From positions 1 to 54,762 of the forward strand of contig JBFMHI010000006.1 in assembly GCA_040753085.1 (NCBI GenBank): DNA of 54,762 nucleotides, in the 5' to 3' direction. Source of the DNA: a bacterium (GTDB taxonomy: Bacteria > UBA9089 > JASEGY01). Below, piece by piece: positions 1 through 7,608 of the stretch (positions are counted from its first letter, which is position 1; every line of letters starts with the position of its first letter). The notes under the pieces are model-generated. The model made no database searches and was not told the DNA's origin. It saw only the letters and a list, made by a program, of their open reading frames with translations. The position numbers and the translations under genes were made by a program.

Positions 1-150
1 GGCTTGTCCCTGTCCGTGCTTGTCCATGTCCGTTCCGTAGACGGACAACCACAAGGGTTGTCCCTACAGCCTAAGGACAGACCCTAATCACGGACACGGC
101 TCACGGATTTTCCGTGTTTCATCTGTGCGCATCTGTGGCTGAACGGTTAC
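1..150. repeat. Partial dispersed element, right half (ends in CAGCCAC-type terminus)
   Basis: The stretch ends in GTGGCTGAACGGTTAC, the terminal sequence shared by many intergenic elements here. Its interior (alternating tgtccgt/cggacaa words and an ACAAGGGTTGTCCC palindrome) is an inverted, roughly 80% similar copy of positions 30834-30980. The left end lies outside the window. Confidence 0.7.
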
Positions 151-194
151 GCCCTTTTTTGAACAGGTCTGCCCCTACAGAGTAAATTAAGACA

Positions 195-626
195 ATGAAA
201 GAACTAAGTATCATTGCCTTTTGCTGCTCTCGCGGTTTAGCCGACTTAGAAGAAGTGGTGGATTGCGAGGCCAAATTGGGTGTAAAAATAAGACTGCTTC
301 CCTGTTCCAGTAAGATTGAAGTGGCCCATTTGTTGAGCACCTTTGAATCCGGCCTTGATGGGGTGATAGTGGCTGGATGTCCGGAAGGAGAATGCCAGTT
401 TGTAGATGGGAATCTATTGGCCGGAGGAAGGGTGGCTTATCTTAAGAAGATGCTGGCTGAGATTGGATTAGAAGAAGAACGGCTCAGAATGCATCATCTG
501 AACCCTGCCAAAAAGGGTGATTTGTCTGAAGTATTGGCCGATTTCTTAAATAAAATAAAAGAGATGGGGCAAAGCCCACTATTGACAGAACACAAAGCCC
601 AGAACCCAGATGACAGAGAAATCTGA
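195..626 (+). CDS. MvhD/FlpD-like [2Fe-2S] electron-transfer protein
   Basis: This 143-residue protein matches the delta subunit family of methyl-viologen-reducing hydrogenase (MvhD, FrhD, FlpD), small [2Fe-2S] proteins that pass electrons between a flavoprotein and a partner oxidoreductase in the cytoplasm. Visible family marks are CCSRG at residues 10-14, Cys37, CPEGEC at 62-67 and the RMHHL stretch near residue 97. The last ~18 residues are not family-like and may be read-through into spacer. Only 18 bases separate it from the ferredoxin-type glutamate synthase gene downstream, so it probably feeds electrons to that complex rather than to a hydrogenase or HdrA, neither of which is present. 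No clear Shine-Dalgarno sequence precedes the ATG, which follows a repeat element closely. Confidence 0.8.
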   Translation: MKELSIIAFCCSRGLADLEEVVDCEAKLGVKIRLLPCSSKIEVAHLLSTFESGLDGVIVAGCPEGECQFVDGNLLAGGRVAYLKKMLAEIGLEEERLRMHHLNPAKKGDLSEVLADFLNKIKEMGQSPLLTEHKAQNPDDREI

Positions 627-644
627 CTTCTGAGGTAAAAGAGG

Positions 645-2024
645 ATGCCCAAAAAATATCACATTCCCATAAAACCCACGCCGGGTAGGTTTCCCTCCAT
701 AGGTAGATTTTACATCATAGAACAGGACCAGTATTGCCTGCACTGTCCCACTAATTCTTGTGTTAAGTATAACTGTGCCTATGGCGTCTACAAAGAGCGA
801 AGGTTTGATTCAAAAGAATGGAAGGATACCATTGATTATCTGTGTAAAAACTGCTTTCGCTGTATTCAGGAATGCAAGGCAAAGGCGATAAGCAAAACTA
901 AAAATCCCGAGTATCTTCAGCTTGGGGATGACTATTGGAAGCCAGGCATAATTACTTCTCTCTGGTATCAGGCCGAGACAGGCAAGATCCCTGTCTCTGG
1001 AGCCGGTTACCGAGGCCCTTTTGTTGGTCCTGGATTTGATGAAATGTGGACCGACATGAGTGAGATAGTAAGGCCGACCAGGGATGGCATTCACGGCCGA
1101 GAATATATCGCCACCAATATTGACTTAGGCCGCAAACTCCCTTCCCTTAGATTTGACCCTGAGGGAGGGCTTCTCTCTACTCCCTTCCCTTCCATTGACC
1201 TGCCTATGCCCATCATATTCAATCCCCTTCCCTTTGGGGCATTGAGCGAAAATGTAACCCTGGCTATGGCTAAGGCCGCTAAAACCCTGGGTATTATGAT
1301 GGTGGTTAATGACCGGGAGTTATCTCCTTCCCTTATTCCCTACCGGGAACACCTTATCCCTTGCCTTAACGGTGAAGGAAAGGAGATAAAGGGATCAAAG
1401 GCGGTAGAGTTTCCCTACCGGAAAGGCTGCCTATCCAAGGTTAAAGAACTTAAGGCCAAAAATCCGGAAGCGGTGGCCCTGATCAAAGTCATCTTAAATA
1501 AAGAAGCAAAGAGGACAGTATTGGAACTGACTAAAACCGGGGCAGAGATAATTCACCTCTCTGCTGATATAAACGGCCATGAGTTTGAAGAAAACCCCTC
1601 CTTTATCAAAGATGCCATCCGTAAGATTCATACCCAGTTAGTAGAAGAAGGTATCCGGGATGAAGTGACCTTGATTGTCTCAGGCGGTATTGCTCAAGCC
1701 GAACATCTGGCTAAAATTATGCTTTGTGGGGCGGATGGCTGCGCCATTGATCTGCCTCTTCTCATTGCCCTGGAATGCAGACTTTGCAAGAGGTGCGTCA
1801 AGGGCTTGTCCTGTCCTGTAGAGATTGATTCTATAAATCCTGACTGGGGGGCGAGAAGGATTGTAAACTTAATGGGCGCCTGGCATTCTCAATTAATAGA
1901 GGTAATGGGAGCAATGGGAATTCGAGAGGCAAGAAGATTAAGAGGTGAGACTGGTCGAGCTATGTTTTATGAGGATATGGAACGGGAGAGGTTTGGAGAG
2001 CTGTTTGGAAAGAGGAGCCGTTAA
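645..2024 (+). CDS. Divergent FMN-type glutamate synthase domain protein with ferredoxin N-terminus
   Basis: A 459-residue paralogue of the next gene. The N-terminus carries two cysteine clusters (CLHC...C...C at 31-44; CKNCFRC...C at 67-77) of 4Fe-4S type, followed by a TIM-barrel glutamate synthase domain and a C-terminal cysteine group CRLCKRC near residue 378 where the family binds a further cluster. The phrase SLWYQAETGKIP is almost repeated in the next protein, showing common descent. Key active-site phrases of glutamate synthase (TGEGG, AQGAKPG) are absent: the matching region reads FNPLPFGALSENV. It is therefore likely a structural or electron-transfer subunit, or an enzyme with altered chemistry. 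It ends one base before the canonical gene's ATG, implying translational coupling. Confidence 0.75.
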   Translation: MPKKYHIPIKPTPGRFPSIGRFYIIEQDQYCLHCPTNSCVKYNCAYGVYKERRFDSKEWKDTIDYLCKNCFRCIQECKAKAISKTKNPEYLQLGDDYWKPGIITSLWYQAETGKIPVSGAGYRGPFVGPGFDEMWTDMSEIVRPTRDGIHGREYIATNIDLGRKLPSLRFDPEGGLLSTPFPSIDLPMPIIFNPLPFGALSENVTLAMAKAAKTLGIMMVVNDRELSPSLIPYREHLIPCLNGEGKEIKGSKAVEFPYRKGCLSKVKELKAKNPEAVALIKVILNKEAKRTVLELTKTGAEIIHLSADINGHEFEENPSFIKDAIRKIHTQLVEEGIRDEVTLIVSGGIAQAEHLAKIMLCGADGCAIDLPLLIALECRLCKRCVKGLSCPVEIDSINPDWGARRIVNLMGAWHSQLIEVMGAMGIREARRLRGETGRAMFYEDMERERFGELFGKRSR

Positions 2025-2025
2025 T

Positions 2026-3471
2026 ATGGAGGTAATATCTACCCCTTCCAGATACAGGAACCCTATTTCTAAATATATGGTAAAACGGGGGCCACAATGC
2101 ATCAAATGCGGCACTTGTGCCGAGAAGTGTCAGGCAGATGTCCATAAGATTATACCCACTGCGCCCTCAAGACCAAAGGAACACCTATGTTGGGGGGATT
2201 TTTGTGATAACCCCTGTGTGAAGTATTGTCCGACCGGCGCCTTGAGGGTAGAGAATAATCCTCTCTTTGAAGCCCTGGGTGATTATCGCTGGACACCTGA
2301 TTTGCTCCTTTCCACCTGGTATCAGGCAGAAACAGGCCAGATACCTCCGCCCTATCTGGAATACAAGATTGGGGCGTCAGGCGGTGGCTTCGATCGTTTG
2401 AGATTCAAATTCCCGCAGAAAAAGGGTGATATCCCTTTAGAGGAGATTTCCCTCTCCATAGCCTTAAACAGGAGTGGCGATAATCGTCCTACGGTAGAGA
2501 TCGGGATGCCTATCTATGGCGGCGGAATGTCTTATGGGTCAACCGCTCTTTCAGTAATGACGGCCAGGGCTAAAGCCGCCTCTATGCTCAATACCTTTAC
2601 CTGCACCGGGGAAGGCGGTTATCCTGAGGCCCTTTCAGCCTATGATGACTACGTCATCACCCAGGTAGCTACCGGACTCTTCGGGGTCAGGGAAGAAACC
2701 ATTCAACGGGTAAGAATGGTAGAATTCAAGTATGCCCAGGGGGCAAAGCCGGGTTTGGGAGGCCATCTCTTAGGTGACAAAGTCACCCCGGAAGTAGCCA
2801 AGATGAGGGAAGCCGTAGCCGGTTCTTCCCTTTTTTCACCTTTTCCTTTCCACTCGGTCTATTCCATTGAGGACCACAAAAAGCATGTGGACTGGATAAA
2901 GGAGATAAACCCAAAGGCCCTGGTTTCGGTCAAGGTTTCAACTCCCACTGATGTGGATATGGTGGCCGTAGGCAGTTATTATGCCGGCGCCCATATCATC
3001 CATTTAGATGGAAGCTATGGCGGCACAGGGGCAGCCCCGGATATTGCCAAGAAAAACATCGCCATGCCGATTGAATATGCCATCCCCTTTGTGCATAAGT
3101 TCTTGACTGACGAGGGGGTTCGGGATAAAATAACCTTTATGGCCTCAGGGGGTCTCCGGACAGCCTACGATGTGGCCAAGGCCATTGCCTTAGGGGCCGA
3201 CGGATGTGTGATCGGCACCGCCGAGTTAGTGGCTTTAGAATGTGTCAGATGCGGGAATTGTGAATCCGGCCGGGGGTGTGTCCGGGGGATTGCCACCACA
3301 GACCCGAAATTGTCTTCTATGATCACGGTTGATTGGGGGACGCAGAGGATTTATAATCTCTATTCTGCCTGGCAGACACAGCTTAAGGATATTCTCAGTA
3401 AACTGGGTATGAAGAGTGTCAAGGAATTGGTGGGCAGAACCGATTGTCTGGCCTATTTAGATTATGGCTGA
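2026..3471 (+). CDS. gltB2: Glutamate synthase FMN/Fe-S subunit (GltB2-type) with ferredoxin domain
   Basis: A 481-residue synthase domain of archaeal/split type, which makes glutamate from 2-oxoglutarate and ammonia using reduced ferredoxin or NAD(P)H. The N-terminus has CIKCGTCAEKC at 25-35 and a second group (CWGDFCDNPC...C) for 4Fe-4S clusters. The barrel keeps family signatures GGGMSYGS, TGEGGYPE, FKYAQGAKPGLGG, VSVKVS, HLDGSYGGTGAAP and MASGGLRT. The C-terminal CVRCGNC...C matches the cluster site beside FMN. I chose the ATG preceded by AGAGGAG; a longer in-frame start at 1945 lies inside the previous gene. Ammonia would come from the glutaminase encoded by the gene at 3675. No NAD(P)H-oxidising beta subunit is nearby. 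Confidence 0.88.
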   Translation: MEVISTPSRYRNPISKYMVKRGPQCIKCGTCAEKCQADVHKIIPTAPSRPKEHLCWGDFCDNPCVKYCPTGALRVENNPLFEALGDYRWTPDLLLSTWYQAETGQIPPPYLEYKIGASGGGFDRLRFKFPQKKGDIPLEEISLSIALNRSGDNRPTVEIGMPIYGGGMSYGSTALSVMTARAKAASMLNTFTCTGEGGYPEALSAYDDYVITQVATGLFGVREETIQRVRMVEFKYAQGAKPGLGGHLLGDKVTPEVAKMREAVAGSSLFSPFPFHSVYSIEDHKKHVDWIKEINPKALVSVKVSTPTDVDMVAVGSYYAGAHIIHLDGSYGGTGAAPDIAKKNIAMPIEYAIPFVHKFLTDEGVRDKITFMASGGLRTAYDVAKAIALGADGCVIGTAELVALECVRCGNCESGRGCVRGIATTDPKLSSMITVDWGTQRIYNLYSAWQTQLKDILSKLGMKSVKELVGRTDCLAYLDYG

Positions 3472-3474
3472 TTT

Positions 3475-3660
3475 GTAACTACTCAGTCCCTAAGACACAA
3501 AGATTACCAATAATAGCACACGGATTACACGGATGAGACGGATTGACACGGATAAAAATTTATTAGAAAAAATCCGTGAGAATCCGCCAAAATCTGTGTC
3601 ATCCGTGTGCTATTCCATCATTCTTTTCGTGCCTTAGTGTCTTAGTGGCTGAATAGTTAC
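3475..3660. mobile_element. Palindromic miniature element, GTAACTACTCAG termini
   Basis: The left end reads GTAACTACTCAGTCCCTAAG and the right end CTTAGTGTCTTAGTGGCTGAATAGTTAC-like, giving imperfect terminal inverted repeats. The core is a second, nested inverted repeat built from cacggat words (AATAGCACACGGATTACACG against CATCCGTGTGCTATT). There is no open reading frame. The element sits between two genes of the glutamate synthase island and ends 14 bases before the next ATG. Confidence 0.7.
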
Positions 3661-3674
3661 GATGAGGACAAGAT

Positions 3675-6320
3675 ATGAACTGGGCTAAAAAAATTATTAC
3701 TTCCAGACAGAATTTGATCAAGGCCTTCCCCCCTCCCAGGGCCAAAAAATCCGAAGAGGAAGGCGGCTGCGGGGTAACGGGCTTTGCGTGCTCTATTCCG
3801 GTAAGTGGCAAACACATCTTTGAGCCATCCATCCAGATGCACAACCGGGGTAATGGCAAAGGCGGAGGGATTGCCGCCGTAGGATTTTCACCGGATGAGA
3901 TGGGTGTGTCTCAAAAAATTCTGAAAGAGGATTATCTGCTGCAGATCGCTTTACTTGAGCCTGGAGCTGGCCAAGATATAGAAGATAAATTTATCACGCC
4001 TTTCTTTAAGGTGGATAAAGCGGAACGAATTCCTACAATCAAAGATTTTCGCGATCTCCCCAGCTTAGAGGTAAAGCCGCCAGATGTGCAGCGATACTTT
4101 GTCAGGGTGAAACCGGATGTCCTGCGTGATTTTATCACCCGGAACAACCTCGAAAATATGGACCTTAGACGGGCGGAAGATGAATTTATCTATCAGAACA
4201 GCTTTAAGCTCAATCAAAAGTTCTATGCCTCTCTGGGGGAAAAGGCCGCTTTTGTCCTTTCCCAAGGGCGGAATATGATGATCTTAAAGATTGTTGGTTA
4301 CGCCGAGGATGCGGTTAAATACTACCAATTGGAAAACTTTAAGGCCCACATCTGGATCGCCCATCAACGTTATCCTACTAAGGGCAGAGTCTGGCATCCT
4401 GGCGGGGCTCATCCCTTCTGCGGTATGAATGAGGCCCTGGTTCATAATGGCGATTTCGCCAATTACCACTCGGTCACAGAATACCTGAAACAAAGAGGCT
4501 ACCACCCCCTCTTTTTGACCGATACGGAAGTGAGTATCCTTGTCTTTGATTTACTGAACCGGGTCTATGGTTATCCCTTAGAATACATCATTGAGGCCTT
4601 GGCTCCTACCACAGAGCTTGATTTTGACCACTTACCCGAGGAAAAACAGAGAATATACCGCCTAATTCAGGCTCATCATATCCACGGCTCCCCTGATGGC
4701 CCCTGGTTCTTTATTATTGCCAGGAATAATCCTTATGAGGATTATCTCCAGTTAATCGGCATTACGGATACCGCAATGCTTAGGCCACAGGTCTTTGCCT
4801 TATATGAAGGGCCGAGCCGGCCTGGCGAGCCGAGCCGGCCTGGCGGGCCGAGCCGGCCTGGCGAGCAAATTCAAATTGGCCTCATCTGCTCGGAAAAGCA
4901 GGCCATTGATGCCACCCTACATTCTCTGGCCAAGGAGGATCCCAGATTCTCTCTGGTGGCGGATAAATACTGGAATGCCAGGGGCGGAAGCCATACTGAT
5001 GGGGGCGCTTTTATATTTACCCTTAAGGATGGGGGGTTAATCTGCACCGATAAATTCGGCCGGAGAATTTCAGCGCCGCCGGATCAGAAGTATACTGATC
5101 TAACCTTAGAGATCAATACCCCTCCATCGGCGACGTCCATCAAAGAGAGAATAAAGGAGTCGGCAGAGGCCTTCGGATTATTTGAATATATTAAAGGAGA
5201 GATTTCCCATTGGGATTATAACTGTTTTAGATGGGCGTGTGATGAGATGGTAAAGGCCTCTTTTAAGGAAGATTCAGTTAAAGGGACCATGATTGAGGCC
5301 TTGACCTTGCTTAACGACTTGCCGTACGATACCACCGATAAGAAGAGAAGCTTAATCCTGCAGATAATTAGAGAGGCGCTCCATCAGATTTTCTCTCGCA
5401 CACCATATCTGAATGAAAAAGGCGACTCTCTTTACCGGCTGATTGATTGGGAAAGAAGAGAGAGTTTAAGAAAGCCAAAAGAAAGAGAAGAAGTGCTGAT
5501 TATAAATGCCTCCTCCTTTCCTCCGGAGGGGGATGATTGTGACGCTCGAGTGATTGTTGAGGCGTATGCTCTTGGATGGAAGCGTTTTATGGCTTATGGA
5601 TATAAAGGACAGAGATTCTGTGGCTGCGGGTTAGGTCCTGAGACAAAAGGTGTAAGGATAGATGTTTATGGTTCTTCCGGTGATTACCTGGCTTCAGGAA
5701 TAGATGGGCTGGAAATATATGTCCATAACAATGCTCAGGATCAGTTGGGACAGATTATGAAGGCGGGAAAGCTGGTGGTTTACGGCGATGTAGGGCAAAC
5801 CTTCATGTATGGAGCCAAAGGCGGCCAAGTATACGTCCTGGGTAATGCGGCCGGAAGGCCCCTCATTAATGCCGTGGGCAAGCCGAGGGTAGTCATAAAC
5901 GGCACCTGCCTTGATTATCTGGCCGAGTCATTTATGGCCGGAGACTCTCTTAAGGGCGGAGGGTTTGTTATCCTGAATGGGGTTATGCGCGATGATAAAG
6001 GCCGAATCCGTGAGCAACCCACCCCCTATCCCGGCAGCAATCTCTTCTCCCTGGCATCTGGTGGGGCCATCTATCTTAGAGACCCCCACAGAAAAGTAGT
6101 GAAAGAACAGTTAAATGGTGGGGAATTTGTGCCTTTAACCAAAGAAGACTGGGAGGTCATCCTTCCTTATCTTAAGGAGAATGAAAGGATTTTTGGGATA
6201 TCCATCGAGGATGATCTTTTGAGGGTAGATGGGGAAAAGAGAAGGCCGGAAGAGGTCTACCGTAAGGTGCGGGCCGTAAAGCTTTCGGTCCTGACCGAGG
6301 TGGCCAGTGCTGAGGAATAG
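3675..6320 (+). CDS. Glutamate synthase glutaminase (class II amidotransferase) fused to GXGXG domain
   Basis: This 881-residue protein joins two pieces that are separate genes (GltB1 and GltB3) in many archaea. Residues ~32-450 are an Ntn-type class II glutamine amidotransferase: Cys32 in GGCGVTGF would become the N-terminal nucleophile after removal of a 31-residue propeptide, and AHQRYPTKG plus EALVHNGDF are typical substrate-site phrases. Residues ~640-830 are the GXGXG beta-helix (GCGLGPETKG, YVHNNAQDQLG, GDVGQTFMYG, GGFVILNG). It supplies ammonia to the synthase subunit upstream. An in-frame triplicated 18-bp block (4811-4864, residues ~380-397, PSRPGE repeats) looks like a recent expansion. 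GAGGACAAGAT before the ATG is the probable ribosome site. Confidence 0.88.
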   Translation: MNWAKKIITSRQNLIKAFPPPRAKKSEEEGGCGVTGFACSIPVSGKHIFEPSIQMHNRGNGKGGGIAAVGFSPDEMGVSQKILKEDYLLQIALLEPGAGQDIEDKFITPFFKVDKAERIPTIKDFRDLPSLEVKPPDVQRYFVRVKPDVLRDFITRNNLENMDLRRAEDEFIYQNSFKLNQKFYASLGEKAAFVLSQGRNMMILKIVGYAEDAVKYYQLENFKAHIWIAHQRYPTKGRVWHPGGAHPFCGMNEALVHNGDFANYHSVTEYLKQRGYHPLFLTDTEVSILVFDLLNRVYGYPLEYIIEALAPTTELDFDHLPEEKQRIYRLIQAHHIHGSPDGPWFFIIARNNPYEDYLQLIGITDTAMLRPQVFALYEGPSRPGEPSRPGGPSRPGEQIQIGLICSEKQAIDATLHSLAKEDPRFSLVADKYWNARGGSHTDGGAFIFTLKDGGLICTDKFGRRISAPPDQKYTDLTLEINTPPSATSIKERIKESAEAFGLFEYIKGEISHWDYNCFRWACDEMVKASFKEDSVKGTMIEALTLLNDLPYDTTDKKRSLILQIIREALHQIFSRTPYLNEKGDSLYRLIDWERRESLRKPKEREEVLIINASSFPPEGDDCDARVIVEAYALGWKRFMAYGYKGQRFCGCGLGPETKGVRIDVYGSSGDYLASGIDGLEIYVHNNAQDQLGQIMKAGKLVVYGDVGQTFMYGAKGGQVYVLGNAAGRPLINAVGKPRVVINGTCLDYLAESFMAGDSLKGGGFVILNGVMRDDKGRIREQPTPYPGSNLFSLASGGAIYLRDPHRKVVKEQLNGGEFVPLTKEDWEVILPYLKENERIFGISIEDDLLRVDGEKRRPEEVYRKVRAVKLSVLTEVASAEE

Positions 6321-6326
6321 AAGTCA

Positions 6327-7601
6327 TTAGTGTCTTCTGGCTCCAGTCACCAAAGGTAATCGGACGGCAAACTCTGTTTCGGTTTGGAAGAATTCCGGCT
6401 CCGGATAACCCTGTTCTTTCAGTTCTCTTTTGCTGTTGGCTATCCCTAAGCCTAAGCAGGTCATAAGGCCTTGAAGGAATAAGAAATGGGTAACCAGTGG
6501 GTTTCTTGAAAAGCGACGATTTACTACCTCTTCTACTCTCATCCCTCTGGGAAGAATACCCGGGGAGTAGAACTCAAAGCGGTCATCAAATAATAGAACC
6601 TTTACGGAGGAATCAGTCCGGGAATAATCCCGGTGAGCCACGGCATTGGTGATGATCTCTTTTAGAACTTCCTCCGGATACCAGCCGAATTCACTGCTCA
6701 GGGAAAAGCGGTTATTATCTTTGATAAACCTTACCCCTCCTTCTATTTGAGCCGTCAGGGTTCCCTTTATCTCCATCCGATCGGTTATCTCTTCTCCTTC
6801 GCCGCAGATTACCTTAACCACTGCCTGAGGCAGATATCGCTGGGGCTTTCTACCAAAGCAAAGCAGACCCCCTACCGTAGGGACTGCCTCCGGCTTATAA
6901 TCAGTCAGTATCTCCATATTCCTTAAAAGATCGATCAGAGAGATATCGAGATCATCTATCGAACGGTCGTATACCTTCTGAAGATAAGAATCTACCTTAT
7001 TAAGATCAATGTCTTCTAATTTACTGCCGCGGATGGGAGAGAGATCGAAGGCCGCCGGGAGAGGTGAGGCCACAAAGCCGCTCTTTTCCTTCTGGCTTTC
7101 TTCTTTTTGCCTTAGAACACGAGGTAACGAAGGGAAGTCAATCCTCTCTTCGAGTTTTTGTCTGTGATCCGGTTGGATATATTCTTGCTTGAATTTCTCG
7201 ATGGCGCTAAGCACTTCTTTCTCCAGACCCCTGGCCGGGATGTGCCTTGCCCCCCTACCCAGGACAATCAGCTTTAATTGACGATCTGAGGTGGCTACTT
7301 TAATGGAACCGGGTTCAGGACTCTGGTAAACCTGTCTTTCGATGTAGGTATCGGCTGTCTCTCCCGGCTTCGAGTAGATGACCTTTATGGATTCATCCCC
7401 TGAAATATCTCCTGGGCTTTGAGTTCCCTTTTGGCCGTCAAAGACAACGGTTACCTCTACGCCGGTGCAGTCCTGATACTCGGAAAGATACCGGATAAGC
7501 TCGGCTCTCGCCCCTTGCAAGCCTGCCTTCCTGATAAGCTTTCTTAGTTCCGGCCAGGCATTAAGTATATTATAACCATCAACAATCAAGGAAGAAGACA
7601 A
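6327..7601 (-). CDS. NYN-domain (YacP/Rae1-like) nuclease fused to GHKL-type ATPase domain
   Basis: Residues 1-165 are a NYN domain of YacP/Rae1 type: LIVDGYNILNAWPEL opens the fold, VVFDG and TADTYIER carry acidic residues, and VATSDRQLK is the usual later motif. Rae1 is a ribosome-associated mRNA endonuclease. After a ~50-residue linker, residues ~200-420 resemble the C-terminal HATPase_c_4 part of AlbA_2/RecG-like proteins: EIITNAVAHRDYS is an N-box and LGIANSKREL sits where a glycine-rich ATP lid motif is expected. The usual AlbA_2 domain is missing, replaced by the NYN domain. Start is TTG, directly at the first strand of the NYN fold. Seven bases separate it from the upstream enzyme gene, so they are probably co-transcribed. 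Cellular function is unknown. Confidence 0.72.
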   Translation of the reverse strand: MSSSLIVDGYNILNAWPELRKLIRKAGLQGARAELIRYLSEYQDCTGVEVTVVFDGQKGTQSPGDISGDESIKVIYSKPGETADTYIERQVYQSPEPGSIKVATSDRQLKLIVLGRGARHIPARGLEKEVLSAIEKFKQEYIQPDHRQKLEERIDFPSLPRVLRQKEESQKEKSGFVASPLPAAFDLSPIRGSKLEDIDLNKVDSYLQKVYDRSIDDLDISLIDLLRNMEILTDYKPEAVPTVGGLLCFGRKPQRYLPQAVVKVICGEGEEITDRMEIKGTLTAQIEGGVRFIKDNNRFSLSSEFGWYPEEVLKEIITNAVAHRDYSRTDSSVKVLLFDDRFEFYSPGILPRGMRVEEVVNRRFSRNPLVTHFLFLQGLMTCLGLGIANSKRELKEQGYPEPEFFQTETEFAVRLPLVTGARRH

Positions 7602-7608
7602 TTGTTAT

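Noticed and set aside
1945-2025. Longer start for the canonical glutamate synthase subunit.
   Set aside because: It would lie wholly inside the preceding gene; the ATG at 2026 has AGAGGAG upstream and gives a family-like N-terminus.
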